A stretch of DNA of 64,000 nt. Source: Ideonella sp. GTDB taxonomy: Bacteria; Pseudomonadota; Gammaproteobacteria; Burkholderiales; Burkholderiaceae_C. Positions 24,457 through 32,508 of this stretch are shown here, piece after piece. The notes under the pieces are model-generated. The model worked only from the letters and a program-made list of their open reading frames with translations. It was not told the origin of the DNA and ran no database searches. The stretch is from assembly GCF_016702655.1 (NCBI RefSeq), contig NZ_JADJDO010000003.1:248001-312000 (forward strand), in the 5' to 3' direction. The translations under genes were made by a program, and so were the position numbers. Numbering within the stretch: position 1 is the first letter of the stretch; each line of letters starts with the position of its first letter.

Positions 24457-24663
24457 TCAGCGCAGCACCGTCGCTTCCTCCACCTGCGCCGCGCGGGCGA
24501 CCGGCGCGAACTCGCGCGCGGCCGTGACGATGACGCGCTCCAGCGTCACGACCTGCTGCGGTTCCCCCGCGCCCGGACCCGCCACGAACTCGGCAGTGAA
24601 GGCGGCGGTCGCGGCGACGAGCAGCGTGAAAGTCAGTGCGGGCATGAACAGACGGTCCAGCAT
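24457..24663 (-). CDS. Small predicted exported protein
   Basis: A 68-residue protein with a good ribosome-binding site (AAGGAGCC, 5 bases before the ATG at 24663). The N-terminus MLDRLFMPALTFTLLVAATA followed by AFTAEF looks like a signal peptide. The remainder, with EPQQVVTLERVIVTAAREF, has no motif I recognise. Short exported proteins with a VVTLERVVVTA-like segment are seen in Burkholderiales, but no function is known to me. It ends 13 bases from the convergent LytTR gene. Base composition is like its neighbours. Confidence 0.6.
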   Translation of the reverse strand: MLDRLFMPALTFTLLVAATAAFTAEFVAGPGAGEPQQVVTLERVIVTAAREFAPVARAAQVEEATVLR

Positions 24664-24872
24664 GATCGGCTCCTTGCAGCGGGTTGCAGCTTCGATGCAG
24701 GCCACTGTAGGGAAGCGTCGCGCTGCGGCCAAGCGGCTTGCGACCGGACGCCGATTTCGGCGGATGCATCGCGCCCACGCGCGATGAGTGGCGCGCTGCC
24801 CGCGCGTCGGCCGGCCATTGGCGCGAGTGCGCAGTTGGTGGCGAGAGGAAGCTCCGTCGATGCGAGCGCGAA

Positions 24873-25823
24873 TCAGCCGTCGTGCGCCAGCGACCCTTTG
24901 CGCCACAACCAGGCCGCACCGCGCACCCCCGACGCATCGCCGTACCGACTCGGCACGAGCCGGGAGCGCGACGCCGCATCGGCGCCGGTGCTGAACACGT
25001 ACCGAGGCCAGAGCGCCGGCACGCGCTTGTACAGGGTCTCGATCCGCGACAGCCCGCCGCCGAGCACGATCACGTCGGGGTCGACGATGTTGATCACGAC
25101 TGCGAGTGCGCGCGCGAGGCGCCCCGCGTAGCGTTCGAGGCTCGCGCTGCAGGCCGCGTCGCCGGCGGCGGCGCGCTCGGCGATCTGCGCCGCCGATGCC
25201 GGCGCGCCGCCATGGCGGGCATGGTCTGCGGCCAGCGCCGGGCCGCTGAGCCAGGTCTCGATGCAGCCGCGCTTGCCGCAATAGCAGCGCGGCGCGGCGC
25301 CCTGTTCGTCGGCATCGGCCCAGGGAAGCGGGTTGTGGCCCCACTCGCCGGCCAGGCCGTTGGCGCCCGAGATGAGCGCGCCATTGACGACCAGCCCACC
25401 GCCGACGCCGGTGCCCAGGATCACGGCGAACACTACTGCCGCACCCGCGGCAGCGCCGTCGTGCGCCTCCGACAGCGCGAGGCAGTTGGCGTCGTTGGCG
25501 AGGCGCAGCGGCCGCGCGAGCAGCGCTTCCAGGTCGCGCTGCAGCGGCCGGCCGTTGAGGCAGGTCGAATTGGCGTTGCGCATGAGCCCGTCCGCGCCGG
25601 CACTGCCCGGCGTGCCGATGCCGACCTGCGCCGATCCGAGCCCGGTCGCGCGCTCGCCTCGTTCCACGAGGCCTGCGATCGCCGCGAGCGTCGCGTCGTA
25701 GTCGCCCTGCGGCGTCGCGACGCGCTCGCGCCAGCGTTCGCGGCCGTCGGCGCCCTGCAGCAGCGCCTCGATCTTGGTGCCACCGAGGTCGATGCCGATG
25801 GCTGCGCTGCGGTCGTCCTTCAT
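24873..25823 (-). CDS. ROK-family sugar kinase (fructokinase-like)
   Basis: ATP-dependent hexose kinase of the ROK family, 316 residues. Visible: phosphate loop IGIDLGGTKIEALL, sugar-binding GTPGSAG and NANSTCLNGRPLQRDLEA, catalytic LANDANCLALSEAHDG, GTGVGGGLVVNG, GEWGHNPLPW and the zinc-binding CYCGKRGCIETWLSGPAL. The C-terminal IVLGGGLSRI closes the nucleotide site. These features fit fructokinase (Mak) or N-acetylglucosamine kinase; the family cannot be resolved to a substrate from sequence alone. It starts 7 bases after the TSUP permease gene and is the last gene of that operon. Confidence 0.9.
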   Translation of the reverse strand: MKDDRSAAIGIDLGGTKIEALLQGADGRERWRERVATPQGDYDATLAAIAGLVERGERATGLGSAQVGIGTPGSAGADGLMRNANSTCLNGRPLQRDLEALLARPLRLANDANCLALSEAHDGAAAGAAVVFAVILGTGVGGGLVVNGALISGANGLAGEWGHNPLPWADADEQGAAPRCYCGKRGCIETWLSGPALAADHARHGGAPASAAQIAERAAAGDAACSASLERYAGRLARALAVVINIVDPDVIVLGGGLSRIETLYKRVPALWPRYVFSTGADAASRSRLVPSRYGDASGVRGAAWLWRKGSLAHDG

Positions 25824-25830
25824 GTGGACC

Positions 25831-26556
25831 TCAACGGGCGAGGCCGCGCCAGAGCAGCGCGAGCGCCCCGGCGACGACGACCGCCTCCATGATCCCGGCG
25901 TGCACGCCGGCCGGGATGCGGCGCAGCAGCCAGCGCGCGACGAATGCGCCGGGTGCGGTGCACAGGCCGATCAGCAGGCCGGTGGCTGCAAGCCGCGCGT
26001 CGAGCGCGGCCAGGCTGCCGAAGAGCGCGATCTTGGCCAGGCCCATGATCACCGAGACGATGGCGTCGGTCGCGACCAGCGCCGCGCCGTCGACGCCGGC
26101 GGCCATCAGCAGCGAGATCAGGATCACGCCGGTGCCGGTCAGGCCGCCGTTGAAGAAGCCGAAGCCGGCACCGGCGATGCGTTCGCCGCGCGGCGAGAGC
26201 TGCCACTGCGCGCGCTTCAGCGCCCGCCTCAGCGGCACACTGGCGAGCAGGAAGGTACCGAGCAGCAACGCGATCGCATCCGCGGCGAGCAGCGTGTAGC
26301 CCCAGGCGCCGAGCGCGCAGGCCGGCAGGCCGAAGACGAGCATGCGGCGCGCATGCGGCCAGGCGATGTCGGCGCGGAAGGCGACGACGCGGCTGCCGTT
26401 GTTCAGCACCATCGCCACCGCCATCACCGGGACGACGTTGACGATGCCGACCACCGGCACGAGGAACACCGGTAGCACCAGCCCGGTGCCGAACCCGGAC
26501 AGCCCGCCGAGGATCGACGCGAGGAACGCGGCGAGGCAGGCCGCGGCGAGTTCCAC
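25831..26556 (-). CDS. TSUP-family permease (TauE/SafE type)
   Basis: Integral membrane protein of the sulfite exporter TauE/SafE family, 241 residues from the GTG at 26556. That start follows the aminopeptidase stop by 34 bases; earlier in-frame starts would run into that gene. About eight hydrophobic segments are present, with the family repeats LGGLSGFGTGLVLPVFLVP and AGFGFFNGGLTGTGVILISL. The family moves sulfonates, sulfite or organic anions. Its neighbours, a sugar kinase and an aminopeptidase, do not reveal a substrate. Confidence 0.88.
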   Translation of the reverse strand: MELAAACLAAFLASILGGLSGFGTGLVLPVFLVPVVGIVNVVPVMAVAMVLNNGSRVVAFRADIAWPHARRMLVFGLPACALGAWGYTLLAADAIALLLGTFLLASVPLRRALKRAQWQLSPRGERIAGAGFGFFNGGLTGTGVILISLLMAAGVDGAALVATDAIVSVIMGLAKIALFGSLAALDARLAATGLLIGLCTAPGAFVARWLLRRIPAGVHAGIMEAVVVAGALALLWRGLAR

Positions 26557-26590
26557 TCGGTCGGTCTCACGCCGGGCGAGGTGCGCCTGC

Positions 26591-28396
26591 CTACAACAGC
26601 GGCTCGGTGCGCGCCTCGAGCCAGGCAAGCGCTGCGCCCGAGACATGCCGCGCGAGGCGCCGTCGCACCTCGGCGTGGTAGTCGTTCAGCCACGCGACCT
26701 CGTCGTCGCGCAGCAGCGAGCGTTCGATGCAGCGGGTGTCGATGGGGCACAGCGTCAGCGTCTCGAACTGCAGGAATTCGCCGCAGCCGTCGCTCGGTGC
26801 CGGCACGTTGAGCACCAGGTTCTCGATCCGCACGCCCCACTGGCCGACGCGGTACAGCCCCGGCTCGATCGAGGTGATCATGCCCGGCTCCATCGCCATG
26901 TGCGCTTCGGGAACGGTCTTGCTGATCGACTGCGGGCCTTCGTGCACGTTGAGGAAGTAGCCCACGCCGTGGCCGGTGCCGTGGCCGTAGTCCAGGCTCT
27001 GCTCCCACAGCGGCGCGCGCGCGATCGCGTCGAGCATCGGCGACGGCGTGCCGCGCGGAAAGCGGGTGCGGCTGAGCGCGAGCGTGCCCTTCAACACCAG
27101 CGTGTAGTCGCGCTTCATCGCCGCGCTCACGCTTCCGATCGGCCACACGCGCGTGATGTCGGTCGTGCCGCCGAGGTACTGACCGCCCGAATCGATCAGC
27201 AGCAGGCCGTCGCCCGCGATCACCGCGTTCGTCTCCGGCGTCGCGTGGTAGTGCGGCAGCGCGCCGTTGGCGTTGAAGCCTGCGATGGTGGCAAAGCTTG
27301 TCCCGCGCAGGTCGGGTTGGCGCGCGCGCGCCTCGGCCAGACGCTCGGCGACGTCGATCTCGGTCAGGCGCTCGCCGCGCGCCAGCGATTGCTCGAACCC
27401 CGCGTAGAACTCGCACATCGCGGCGCCGTCGTGCTCCATCGCCGCGCGCACATGCGCCGCCTCGGCGTCGCTCTTGCGGCTCTTGGCGAGGGTGCTCGGG
27501 TTGATCGCCTCGACGATGTGCACCGCGGCCGGCACCTGCTCGCGCAGGCCGAGCGTGATGCGCTTCGGATCGACGAGCAGCGTGGCCGACGCGGGCAGCG
27601 CCGCCAGTGCGGCCGCCGCGCCGGCGTAGGGCGCGAGGGCGACGCCGTCGGCGGCAAGGCGCGCGCGTAGCGGCGCGTCGATCTTGCCGTCGGCGACGAA
27701 GAGCGTCGCGCCGTCCTTCGTGATCAGCGCGTGGGCGAGGAAGACCGGGTTGTAGCTGACGTCGCCGCCGCGCAGGTTGAAGAGCCACGCGATGTCGTCC
27801 AGCGTCGAGATCAGGTGGTGCGTCGCGCCGTGGGCCGCCATCGCGGCGCGCAACTGCGCCAGCTTGTCGGCGCGCGCCAGCGGCGCATGCGGCGCGAGGT
27901 GCTCGTAGATCGGCGCTGCCGGCAACGCGGGCCGGTCGGCCCAGGCCTCCGCAATGAGGTCGAGGTCGGTGCGCAGGCTCGCGCCGACCCCGGTCAGCGC
28001 CGCGCGCAGCGCCTGCGCCGCGGCAAGGCCGATCACCTGGCCGTCGACGGCGAGCGTCTGGCCGCGTGCCATCTCGCGCGCCAGCCAGTCGAGATGCAGC
28101 GTCGACGAGCCGGTCGGGATCTTCACCAGCTCGATGCCGCTGCCGGCAAGCTCGCCCTCGGCCTGCGTCCAGTAGCGGCTGTCGGCGAACAGGGCCGCCT
28201 GCGTGCGCGTCACGACCAGCGTCCCCATCGAACCGCTGAAGCCCGACAGCCACTGCCGCGCCTGCCAGCGCTCGGGCAGGTACTCCGACAGATGCGGGTC
28301 GCTCGACGGCACGAGGACGGCGTCGAGGCCATGGCGCTGCAACGCGCCGCGGACCCTTTCGAGCCGCAGGCGGGCCGGTGAGGTGCGGGTGTCCAT
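26591..28396 (-). CDS. M24B aminopeptidase P family metallopeptidase
   Basis: Cytoplasmic Xaa-Pro aminopeptidase, 601 residues, close to the long eukaryote-like APP1 form with three domains rather than the 440-residue PepP form. The N-terminal creatinase-like domain has LVPSSDPHLSEYLPERW and GFSGSMGTLVVT. The catalytic domain holds the metal ligands in LLIDSGGQYLGGTTDITRVW (two Asp), YGHGTGHGVGYFLNVHEGP (His), TSIEPGLY (Glu) and RIENLVL (Glu). Start ATG at 28396 (MDTRTSPARLRLERV). It leads a three-gene operon with the TSUP permease and ROK kinase. Confidence 0.93.
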   Translation of the reverse strand: MDTRTSPARLRLERVRGALQRHGLDAVLVPSSDPHLSEYLPERWQARQWLSGFSGSMGTLVVTRTQAALFADSRYWTQAEGELAGSGIELVKIPTGSSTLHLDWLAREMARGQTLAVDGQVIGLAAAQALRAALTGVGASLRTDLDLIAEAWADRPALPAAPIYEHLAPHAPLARADKLAQLRAAMAAHGATHHLISTLDDIAWLFNLRGGDVSYNPVFLAHALITKDGATLFVADGKIDAPLRARLAADGVALAPYAGAAAALAALPASATLLVDPKRITLGLREQVPAAVHIVEAINPSTLAKSRKSDAEAAHVRAAMEHDGAAMCEFYAGFEQSLARGERLTEIDVAERLAEARARQPDLRGTSFATIAGFNANGALPHYHATPETNAVIAGDGLLLIDSGGQYLGGTTDITRVWPIGSVSAAMKRDYTLVLKGTLALSRTRFPRGTPSPMLDAIARAPLWEQSLDYGHGTGHGVGYFLNVHEGPQSISKTVPEAHMAMEPGMITSIEPGLYRVGQWGVRIENLVLNVPAPSDGCGEFLQFETLTLCPIDTRCIERSLLRDDEVAWLNDYHAEVRRRLARHVSGAALAWLEARTEPLL

Positions 28397-28502
28397 TGTG
28401 TGGGGCTCCGAGTGGGGTGACGCGGGATCGCCGCGAGGCGGCAATTCTAGGCGGGGCAAGTGCCGGGCAGGCCTGCAGGGCGAGGCCGATCCCCGCGAAG
28501 GT

Positions 28503-29861
28503 TCACTGCGCGCCGCCTGGCCCGGGCAGCAGCGGCAACCGCCCCCGCACCATGTCGATGTGGCTGCGCAGCGCGTAGAGCTCGTCGACGTAGGCCAGCG
28601 GCACCGCGATGTGCTCGACGCGGCGCTCGAGCGCGTCGAGCTCGCGTCCGATCTCGCTCGCGTCGCGTGCACCGACCTCGTCCTCGAGCGCACGCAACTG
28701 GCCGTACCAGCGGAAGATGCGCGAACGCACGCGAAACTCGTACAGCGGCGGCAGCATCCGCGACAGCGGCAGCAGCACCGCGATGAGGGTCACGAGCACC
28801 GGCCACATGCGCTCGAACAGGTTGGCGAGCCAGAACGGCAGATAGCGCTGCAGCAGCGGCACGCCGCTGCGGTAGAAGCGCGCGGCCTCGTCGGCGAGCG
28901 GCCGCTCGGTATTGCGCGCGTTCGGAAACTCGCCCTTGTGGTGGAACCAGCCCGCACCGCCATGCACCTGCGCCGCGGCCTGCACGAAGAGCTGGATCAG
29001 CGCCGGGTGCGTGCTGTCGCGCGCCACCAGCGTGCCGGTCGGCGCGACCAGGCGCACATCGCGCGGCGGCATGTTGCGCCCGAGATCGACGACGCCGCGC
29101 GGCAGCGTCACCGGGCTCATGAACGGGAACAGGCGCGAGTAGGCCTCGGCCTGGCTGAAGTCCATCAGCGCGATACCCGGGGTCTGCAGCAGCATCTGCA
29201 CCATCAGCGACTCGGGCGCGGTGACGAAGGCCATCGCGTCCACGGGCCCCTCGAGCAGGCCGACGACGCCGGGCGTGAGCGCGAGGCGCGCCAGGTCGAG
29301 GCGGTCGGGGTCGAGCCCGTTGGCCTCGAGCAGCTTTTCCATCAGCACCGCGATGCCGCTGCCCGGCAGTCCGATATTGAGCTTCCACCCGGGAGCCTGG
29401 GCCAGGCTGTCGAGGGGCCGGTCGCCGAGCAGGCGGCGCGCGGATTGCTCGCGGTAGAAGACCCAGACCGGCTCGTAGAACAGGCTGCCGAGCGAGACGA
29501 GCCCGGCGTCGACGTCCTCGTCGCGGCCATGCTTGCGGTCGGCACCGCCCTGCACGAAGGCGATGTCGACGCCCGAGTCTGCGTCGCGCAGCAACTTCAG
29601 GTTCTCGGCCGAGCCCTCCGTGTTGCGCAGTTCGACCTGGATGCCGTGCGCCGCGAGCAACTCCGCATAGCGCTTGCCGAACTCGGCATAGGCGCCCTGC
29701 TCGGGTCCAGTGGCGAGCACCACGCGCCGCGGTGGCGAGGGGTCGAGCACCCAGTACGCGATGGCCAGCAGCGCCACCGCGAGCAGCACGAACGGGCCGC
29801 TCGTGGCGAGCAGGTCGCGCATCGACAGGCGCTCGTCGCGGAGGGTCTGCGGCTCGTTCAT
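28503..29861 (-). CDS. TAXI-family TRAP transporter solute-binding protein, membrane anchored
   Basis: 452 residues. An N-terminal helix (GPFVLLAVALLAIAYWVLDP) anchors a periplasmic TAXI domain: VVLATGPEQGAYAEFGKRYA, NTEGSAENLKLL, VDIAFVQGGADRKHG, LNIGLPGSGIAVLMEKLLEA. A second helix follows near residue 350 (MWPVLVTLIAVLLPLSRMLP), and then a cytoplasmic coiled-coil-like tail (LRALEDEVGARDASEIGREL). This architecture is known in Proteobacteria without adjacent TRAP permease genes, and none is seen here. It may therefore act as a sensor or work with a distant permease. It is divergent from the OmpR-type regulator 257 bases away. Confidence 0.85.
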   Translation of the reverse strand: MNEPQTLRDERLSMRDLLATSGPFVLLAVALLAIAYWVLDPSPPRRVVLATGPEQGAYAEFGKRYAELLAAHGIQVELRNTEGSAENLKLLRDADSGVDIAFVQGGADRKHGRDEDVDAGLVSLGSLFYEPVWVFYREQSARRLLGDRPLDSLAQAPGWKLNIGLPGSGIAVLMEKLLEANGLDPDRLDLARLALTPGVVGLLEGPVDAMAFVTAPESLMVQMLLQTPGIALMDFSQAEAYSRLFPFMSPVTLPRGVVDLGRNMPPRDVRLVAPTGTLVARDSTHPALIQLFVQAAAQVHGGAGWFHHKGEFPNARNTERPLADEAARFYRSGVPLLQRYLPFWLANLFERMWPVLVTLIAVLLPLSRMLPPLYEFRVRSRIFRWYGQLRALEDEVGARDASEIGRELDALERRVEHIAVPLAYVDELYALRSHIDMVRGRLPLLPGPGGAQ

Positions 29862-30118
29862 CGAGGGCGAACGATAACCTGTCGCGCCGCGGCCGCACGC
29901 ACGGTGGGCACCAGGCCAGATATGGCTCGCGTTGGCCTGGAACTCACGCGTGCGCTGTCGCCGCGGTTGGGCGCGGGGCGGGTCGAGGCGGTCAACGGGG
30001 CGCCGGAGAGCACCGCTGCGGACCTGCCGCTGGCGTTCTCGTTCGGTGACGGCGGGTGAGAATCTGCGCTGGCGCTATTCTTCGCGACTGTCCCCCTGCC
30101 TGGCACCTGCGCGACACG

Positions 30119-30793
30119 ATGCGACTCCTGCTCGTAGAAGACGACCGCATGATCGGCGACAGCCTGCGCCAGGCGCTGCGCGACGAGGGCTACGCGGTGG
30201 ACTGGGTCTACGACGCGCGCGCGGCCAACGCGACGCTCTCGTCCGAGCGCTTCGACCTCGTGCTGCTCGACCTCGGCCTGCCCAACGCGCAGCAGTGGGG
30301 CGGCGGCCTGGATGTGCTGCGTGCGCTGCGCGAACGCAAGGACACGACGCCGGTGATCGTCCTTACCGCGCGCGACGCGCTCGGCGACCGTGTTGCCGGG
30401 CTCGATGCCGGTGCCGACGACTACCTCGTCAAGCCCTTCGAGCTCGAGGAGCTCAATGCCCGCATGCGCGCCGTGCTGCGCCGCCATGCCGGCCGCGGCG
30501 AGCCAGTGCTCGAGCACGGCGCGCTGCGCCTCGATCCGGCGACGCGCCAGGTCACGCTCGCCGGAGCGCCGGTGGCGTTGTCGGCGCGCGAGTTCGCGGT
30601 GCTCGAGGCACTGCTCGTGCGGCCGGGCGCGATCCTCTCGCGCGCCCAGCTCGAAGACCGACTCTACGGCTGGGGCGAGGAGATCGAGAGCAACGCGGTC
30701 TCGGTCTACATCCACCAGCTGCGGCGCAAGCTCGGGCCCGATGCGATCCGCAACGTGCGTGGCGTGGGCTATTACGTCGGCGAGCCGAAGTGA
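30119..30793 (+). CDS. OmpR/PhoB-family response regulator (QseB/TctD-like)
   Basis: DNA-binding response regulator, 224 residues. The receiver domain starts MRLLLVEDDRMIGDSLRQAL, phospho-acceptor Asp51 in LVLLDLGLPN, Thr/Lys switch in VIVLTARDALGDRV and GADDYLVKPFELEELNARM. The C-terminal winged helix (about 125-222) has SAREFAVLEALLVRPGAILS, LEDRLYGWGEEIESNAVSVY and LGPDAIRNVRGVGYYV. The ATG at 30119 was chosen over an upstream start at 30056 because the receiver homology begins exactly there. Partner: the kinase at 31192, separated from it by a repeat and a GC-only block. Confidence 0.94.
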   Translation: MRLLLVEDDRMIGDSLRQALRDEGYAVDWVYDARAANATLSSERFDLVLLDLGLPNAQQWGGGLDVLRALRERKDTTPVIVLTARDALGDRVAGLDAGADDYLVKPFELEELNARMRAVLRRHAGRGEPVLEHGALRLDPATRQVTLAGAPVALSAREFAVLEALLVRPGAILSRAQLEDRLYGWGEEIESNAVSVYIHQLRRKLGPDAIRNVRGVGYYVGEPK

Positions 30794-30798
30794 AGTTC

Positions 30799-30925
30799 GC
30801 CCCCGGCCGTCTGGCGGCCGCCCCCCGAGGGGGCACCGAACCCGACCGGGGGACCCGGATCGGGTCCGGCGCGCTAACACCGCCGCGCCCCCTGGTCGCC
30901 TGCGGCGACCGGTCCCCCTGGGGAC
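30799..30925. repeat. Dispersed GC-rich repeat, copy 2
   Basis: Second copy of the repeat at 7664-7785, in the same orientation, starting six bases after the response-regulator stop. It keeps the blocks GACCCGGATCGGGTCCGGC, GCGCGCTAACACCGCCG and GCCTGCGGCGACCGGTCCCC. It sits inside what is normally a tightly coupled regulator-kinase operon, so it must be transcribed if the two genes share a promoter. Confidence 0.8.
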
Positions 30926-30943
30926 GCGGGTGCGCGGGGCGGG

Positions 30944-31140
30944 GTGCGACGGGGGGGAGCCGGCCCCCCGCCGGCCGGGCGCCCCCCGGGGGGCCCGCCC
31001 CGCCCGGGGGGGGCGGGGGGGGGGCGGGGGCCCCCCCGCCCCCCCCCCGGGCCCCCGCCGGGGGGCCCCCCCCGGGGGGGGGGCGGGGGGGGGGGGGGGG
31101 GGGGGGGCGGCGCCGGGGGGGGGGGGGGGCCGCGGCGACG
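30944..31140. other. G/C-only low-complexity block, probable sequence artefact
   Basis: Nearly 200 bases consisting almost entirely of G and C runs, including runs of more than ten G around 31073-31110. Nothing else in the window resembles it, and no gene or structured repeat explains it. It follows directly on a palindromic repeat, where polymerases and base callers often fail. I regard it as unreliable sequence. With copy 2 of the repeat it fills the 30794-31191 gap between regulator and kinase genes. Confidence 0.7.
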
Positions 31141-31191
31141 GTCCGGGGCAAAGGCACGTTACCACCCGGGGCGCGATGCGCTCGATCCCGA

Positions 31192-32508
31192 GTGACCGTC
31201 GCGCGCCTGCTGCTGTGGATTCTCGCCACGCTCGCCTTCGGTGCGCTGGTGATGGGCCTGGCGGCCTACCGCAACGTGCTGCGCGAGGCCGAGGCGCTGT
31301 TCGATTACCAGTTGCGCCAGATGGCGCTGTCGCTGCGCGACCAGGGCGAGATCGCGCCGGCGCAGGCCGGTGCACTGGCCGACAGCGAGTTCGATTTCGT
31401 GATCCAGATCTGGACCGTCGACGGCCGCGCGATCTACGCCTCGCGCGCGCACACCGAGCTGCCGGCGCGCGCCGTGCTCGGCTTTGCCGACGTGGCGGTC
31501 GGCGACAAGACCTGGCGCGCGTTCAGCGTCGCGACCGACGATCGCGTGATCCAGGTTGCGCAACCGCAGCAGATCCGCCAGCGCGTCGCCGCCCAGGCCG
31601 CGCTGCGCAGCGTGCTGCCGCTGCTTGCCGTCGCACCGCTGATGGCGGCGGCCGTGTGGTGGCTGGTCGCGCTCGCCTTCAGGCCGCTGCAGCGCGTGGC
31701 CGGCAGCGTGCGCACACGCGACGCGCAGGCGCTCGACCCGCTGCCGCTGGCGGGGTTGCCCGACGAGGTCACGCCGCTGGTGCAGGCGCTCAATGCGCTG
31801 CTGGCGCGCCTGTCGGCGTCGTTCAATGCGCAGCGTGCCTTCGTTGCCGATGCGGCGCACGAACTGCGCTCGCCGCTGACCGCGTTGCGGCTGCAGATCG
31901 GCCGTCTGCGCCGCTCGCCCGACGAAGCCGCGCGCGCAGCGGCGCTCGACGCGCTGTCGGCTGGGGTCGAGCGCGCGGTGCGCCTGGTCGAACAACTGCT
32001 CACGCTGGCGCGCAGCGAGCCCGGAACGCCGGTCACCGGCGAGGAGCGCATCGTGCTCGGCGAGCTCGTGCGCCAGGTGTTGGCCGATTGCGTGCCTTAC
32101 GCCGTCTCGCGCGGCACCGAGATCGAGCTTGACGCCGACGAAACGGTGCAGGTCGAGGGCGAACGCGCCGCGCTCGCCGCGCTGGTGCGCAACCTGGCCG
32201 ACAACGCCGTGCGCTACTCGCCGCCGAGATCGCGCGTGAAACTCCGGGTCGCGCTCGATGGCGAGGCACCGCTGCTCGTCGTCGACGACGCCGGTCCGGG
32301 CATTCCCGCGGCCGACCGCGAGCGCGTGTTCGACCGCTTCTACCGCCGCGACGAGGCGTCGAACATCGGCCCCGGCGCCGATGGCAGCGGCCTGGGGCTC
32401 GCGATCGTGCGCAGCGTTGCCGAGCGCCACGGCGCGCGGGTCACGCTGGCCGACTCGCCGCTCGGCGGGCTGCGCGTGAGCGTTGCCTTTCCGCGCGGCG
32501 TCGACTAG
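31192..32508 (+). CDS. QseC-like sensor histidine kinase
   Basis: Inner-membrane histidine kinase, 438 residues from the GTG at 31192. Two helices (LLLWILATLAFGALVMGLAA and LPLLAVAPLMAAAVWWLVAL) flank a periplasmic domain of about 120 residues. The dimerisation/phospho-acceptor segment is FVADAAHELRSPLTALRLQI; ATPase boxes are NLADNAVRYSPP, VDDAGPGIP and GSGLGLAIVRSVAERHG. An ATG at 31176 (MRSIP...) would join this frame if one C in the TCCCGA run were removed, giving the more usual MRSI-R-VTVARLLLW start, so the true start may be 31176. Partner of the regulator at 30119. The last codons overlap the convergent cyclase gene stop in CTAG. Confidence 0.9.
   Translation: MTVARLLLWILATLAFGALVMGLAAYRNVLREAEALFDYQLRQMALSLRDQGEIAPAQAGALADSEFDFVIQIWTVDGRAIYASRAHTELPARAVLGFADVAVGDKTWRAFSVATDDRVIQVAQPQQIRQRVAAQAALRSVLPLLAVAPLMAAAVWWLVALAFRPLQRVAGSVRTRDAQALDPLPLAGLPDEVTPLVQALNALLARLSASFNAQRAFVADAAHELRSPLTALRLQIGRLRRSPDEAARAAALDALSAGVERAVRLVEQLLTLARSEPGTPVTGEERIVLGELVRQVLADCVPYAVSRGTEIELDADETVQVEGERAALAALVRNLADNAVRYSPPRSRVKLRVALDGEAPLLVVDDAGPGIPAADRERVFDRFYRRDEASNIGPGADGSGLGLAIVRSVAERHGARVTLADSPLGGLRVSVAFPRGVD

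Noticed and set aside
29922..30059. Possible 45-codon gene before the OmpR-type regulator (MARVGLELTRALSP...)
   Set aside because: No clear ribosome-binding site, no known motif, and it lies in the divergent promoter region. Open frames of this size are common by chance at this GC content.
30119..32508. The two-component pair at 30.1-32.5 kb as regulator of the CTAAC boxes at 54.66 kb
   Set aside because: An OmpR-family regulator could bind such boxes, but nothing in the window ties this one to them and its own upstream region lacks them. Kept only as a test candidate.
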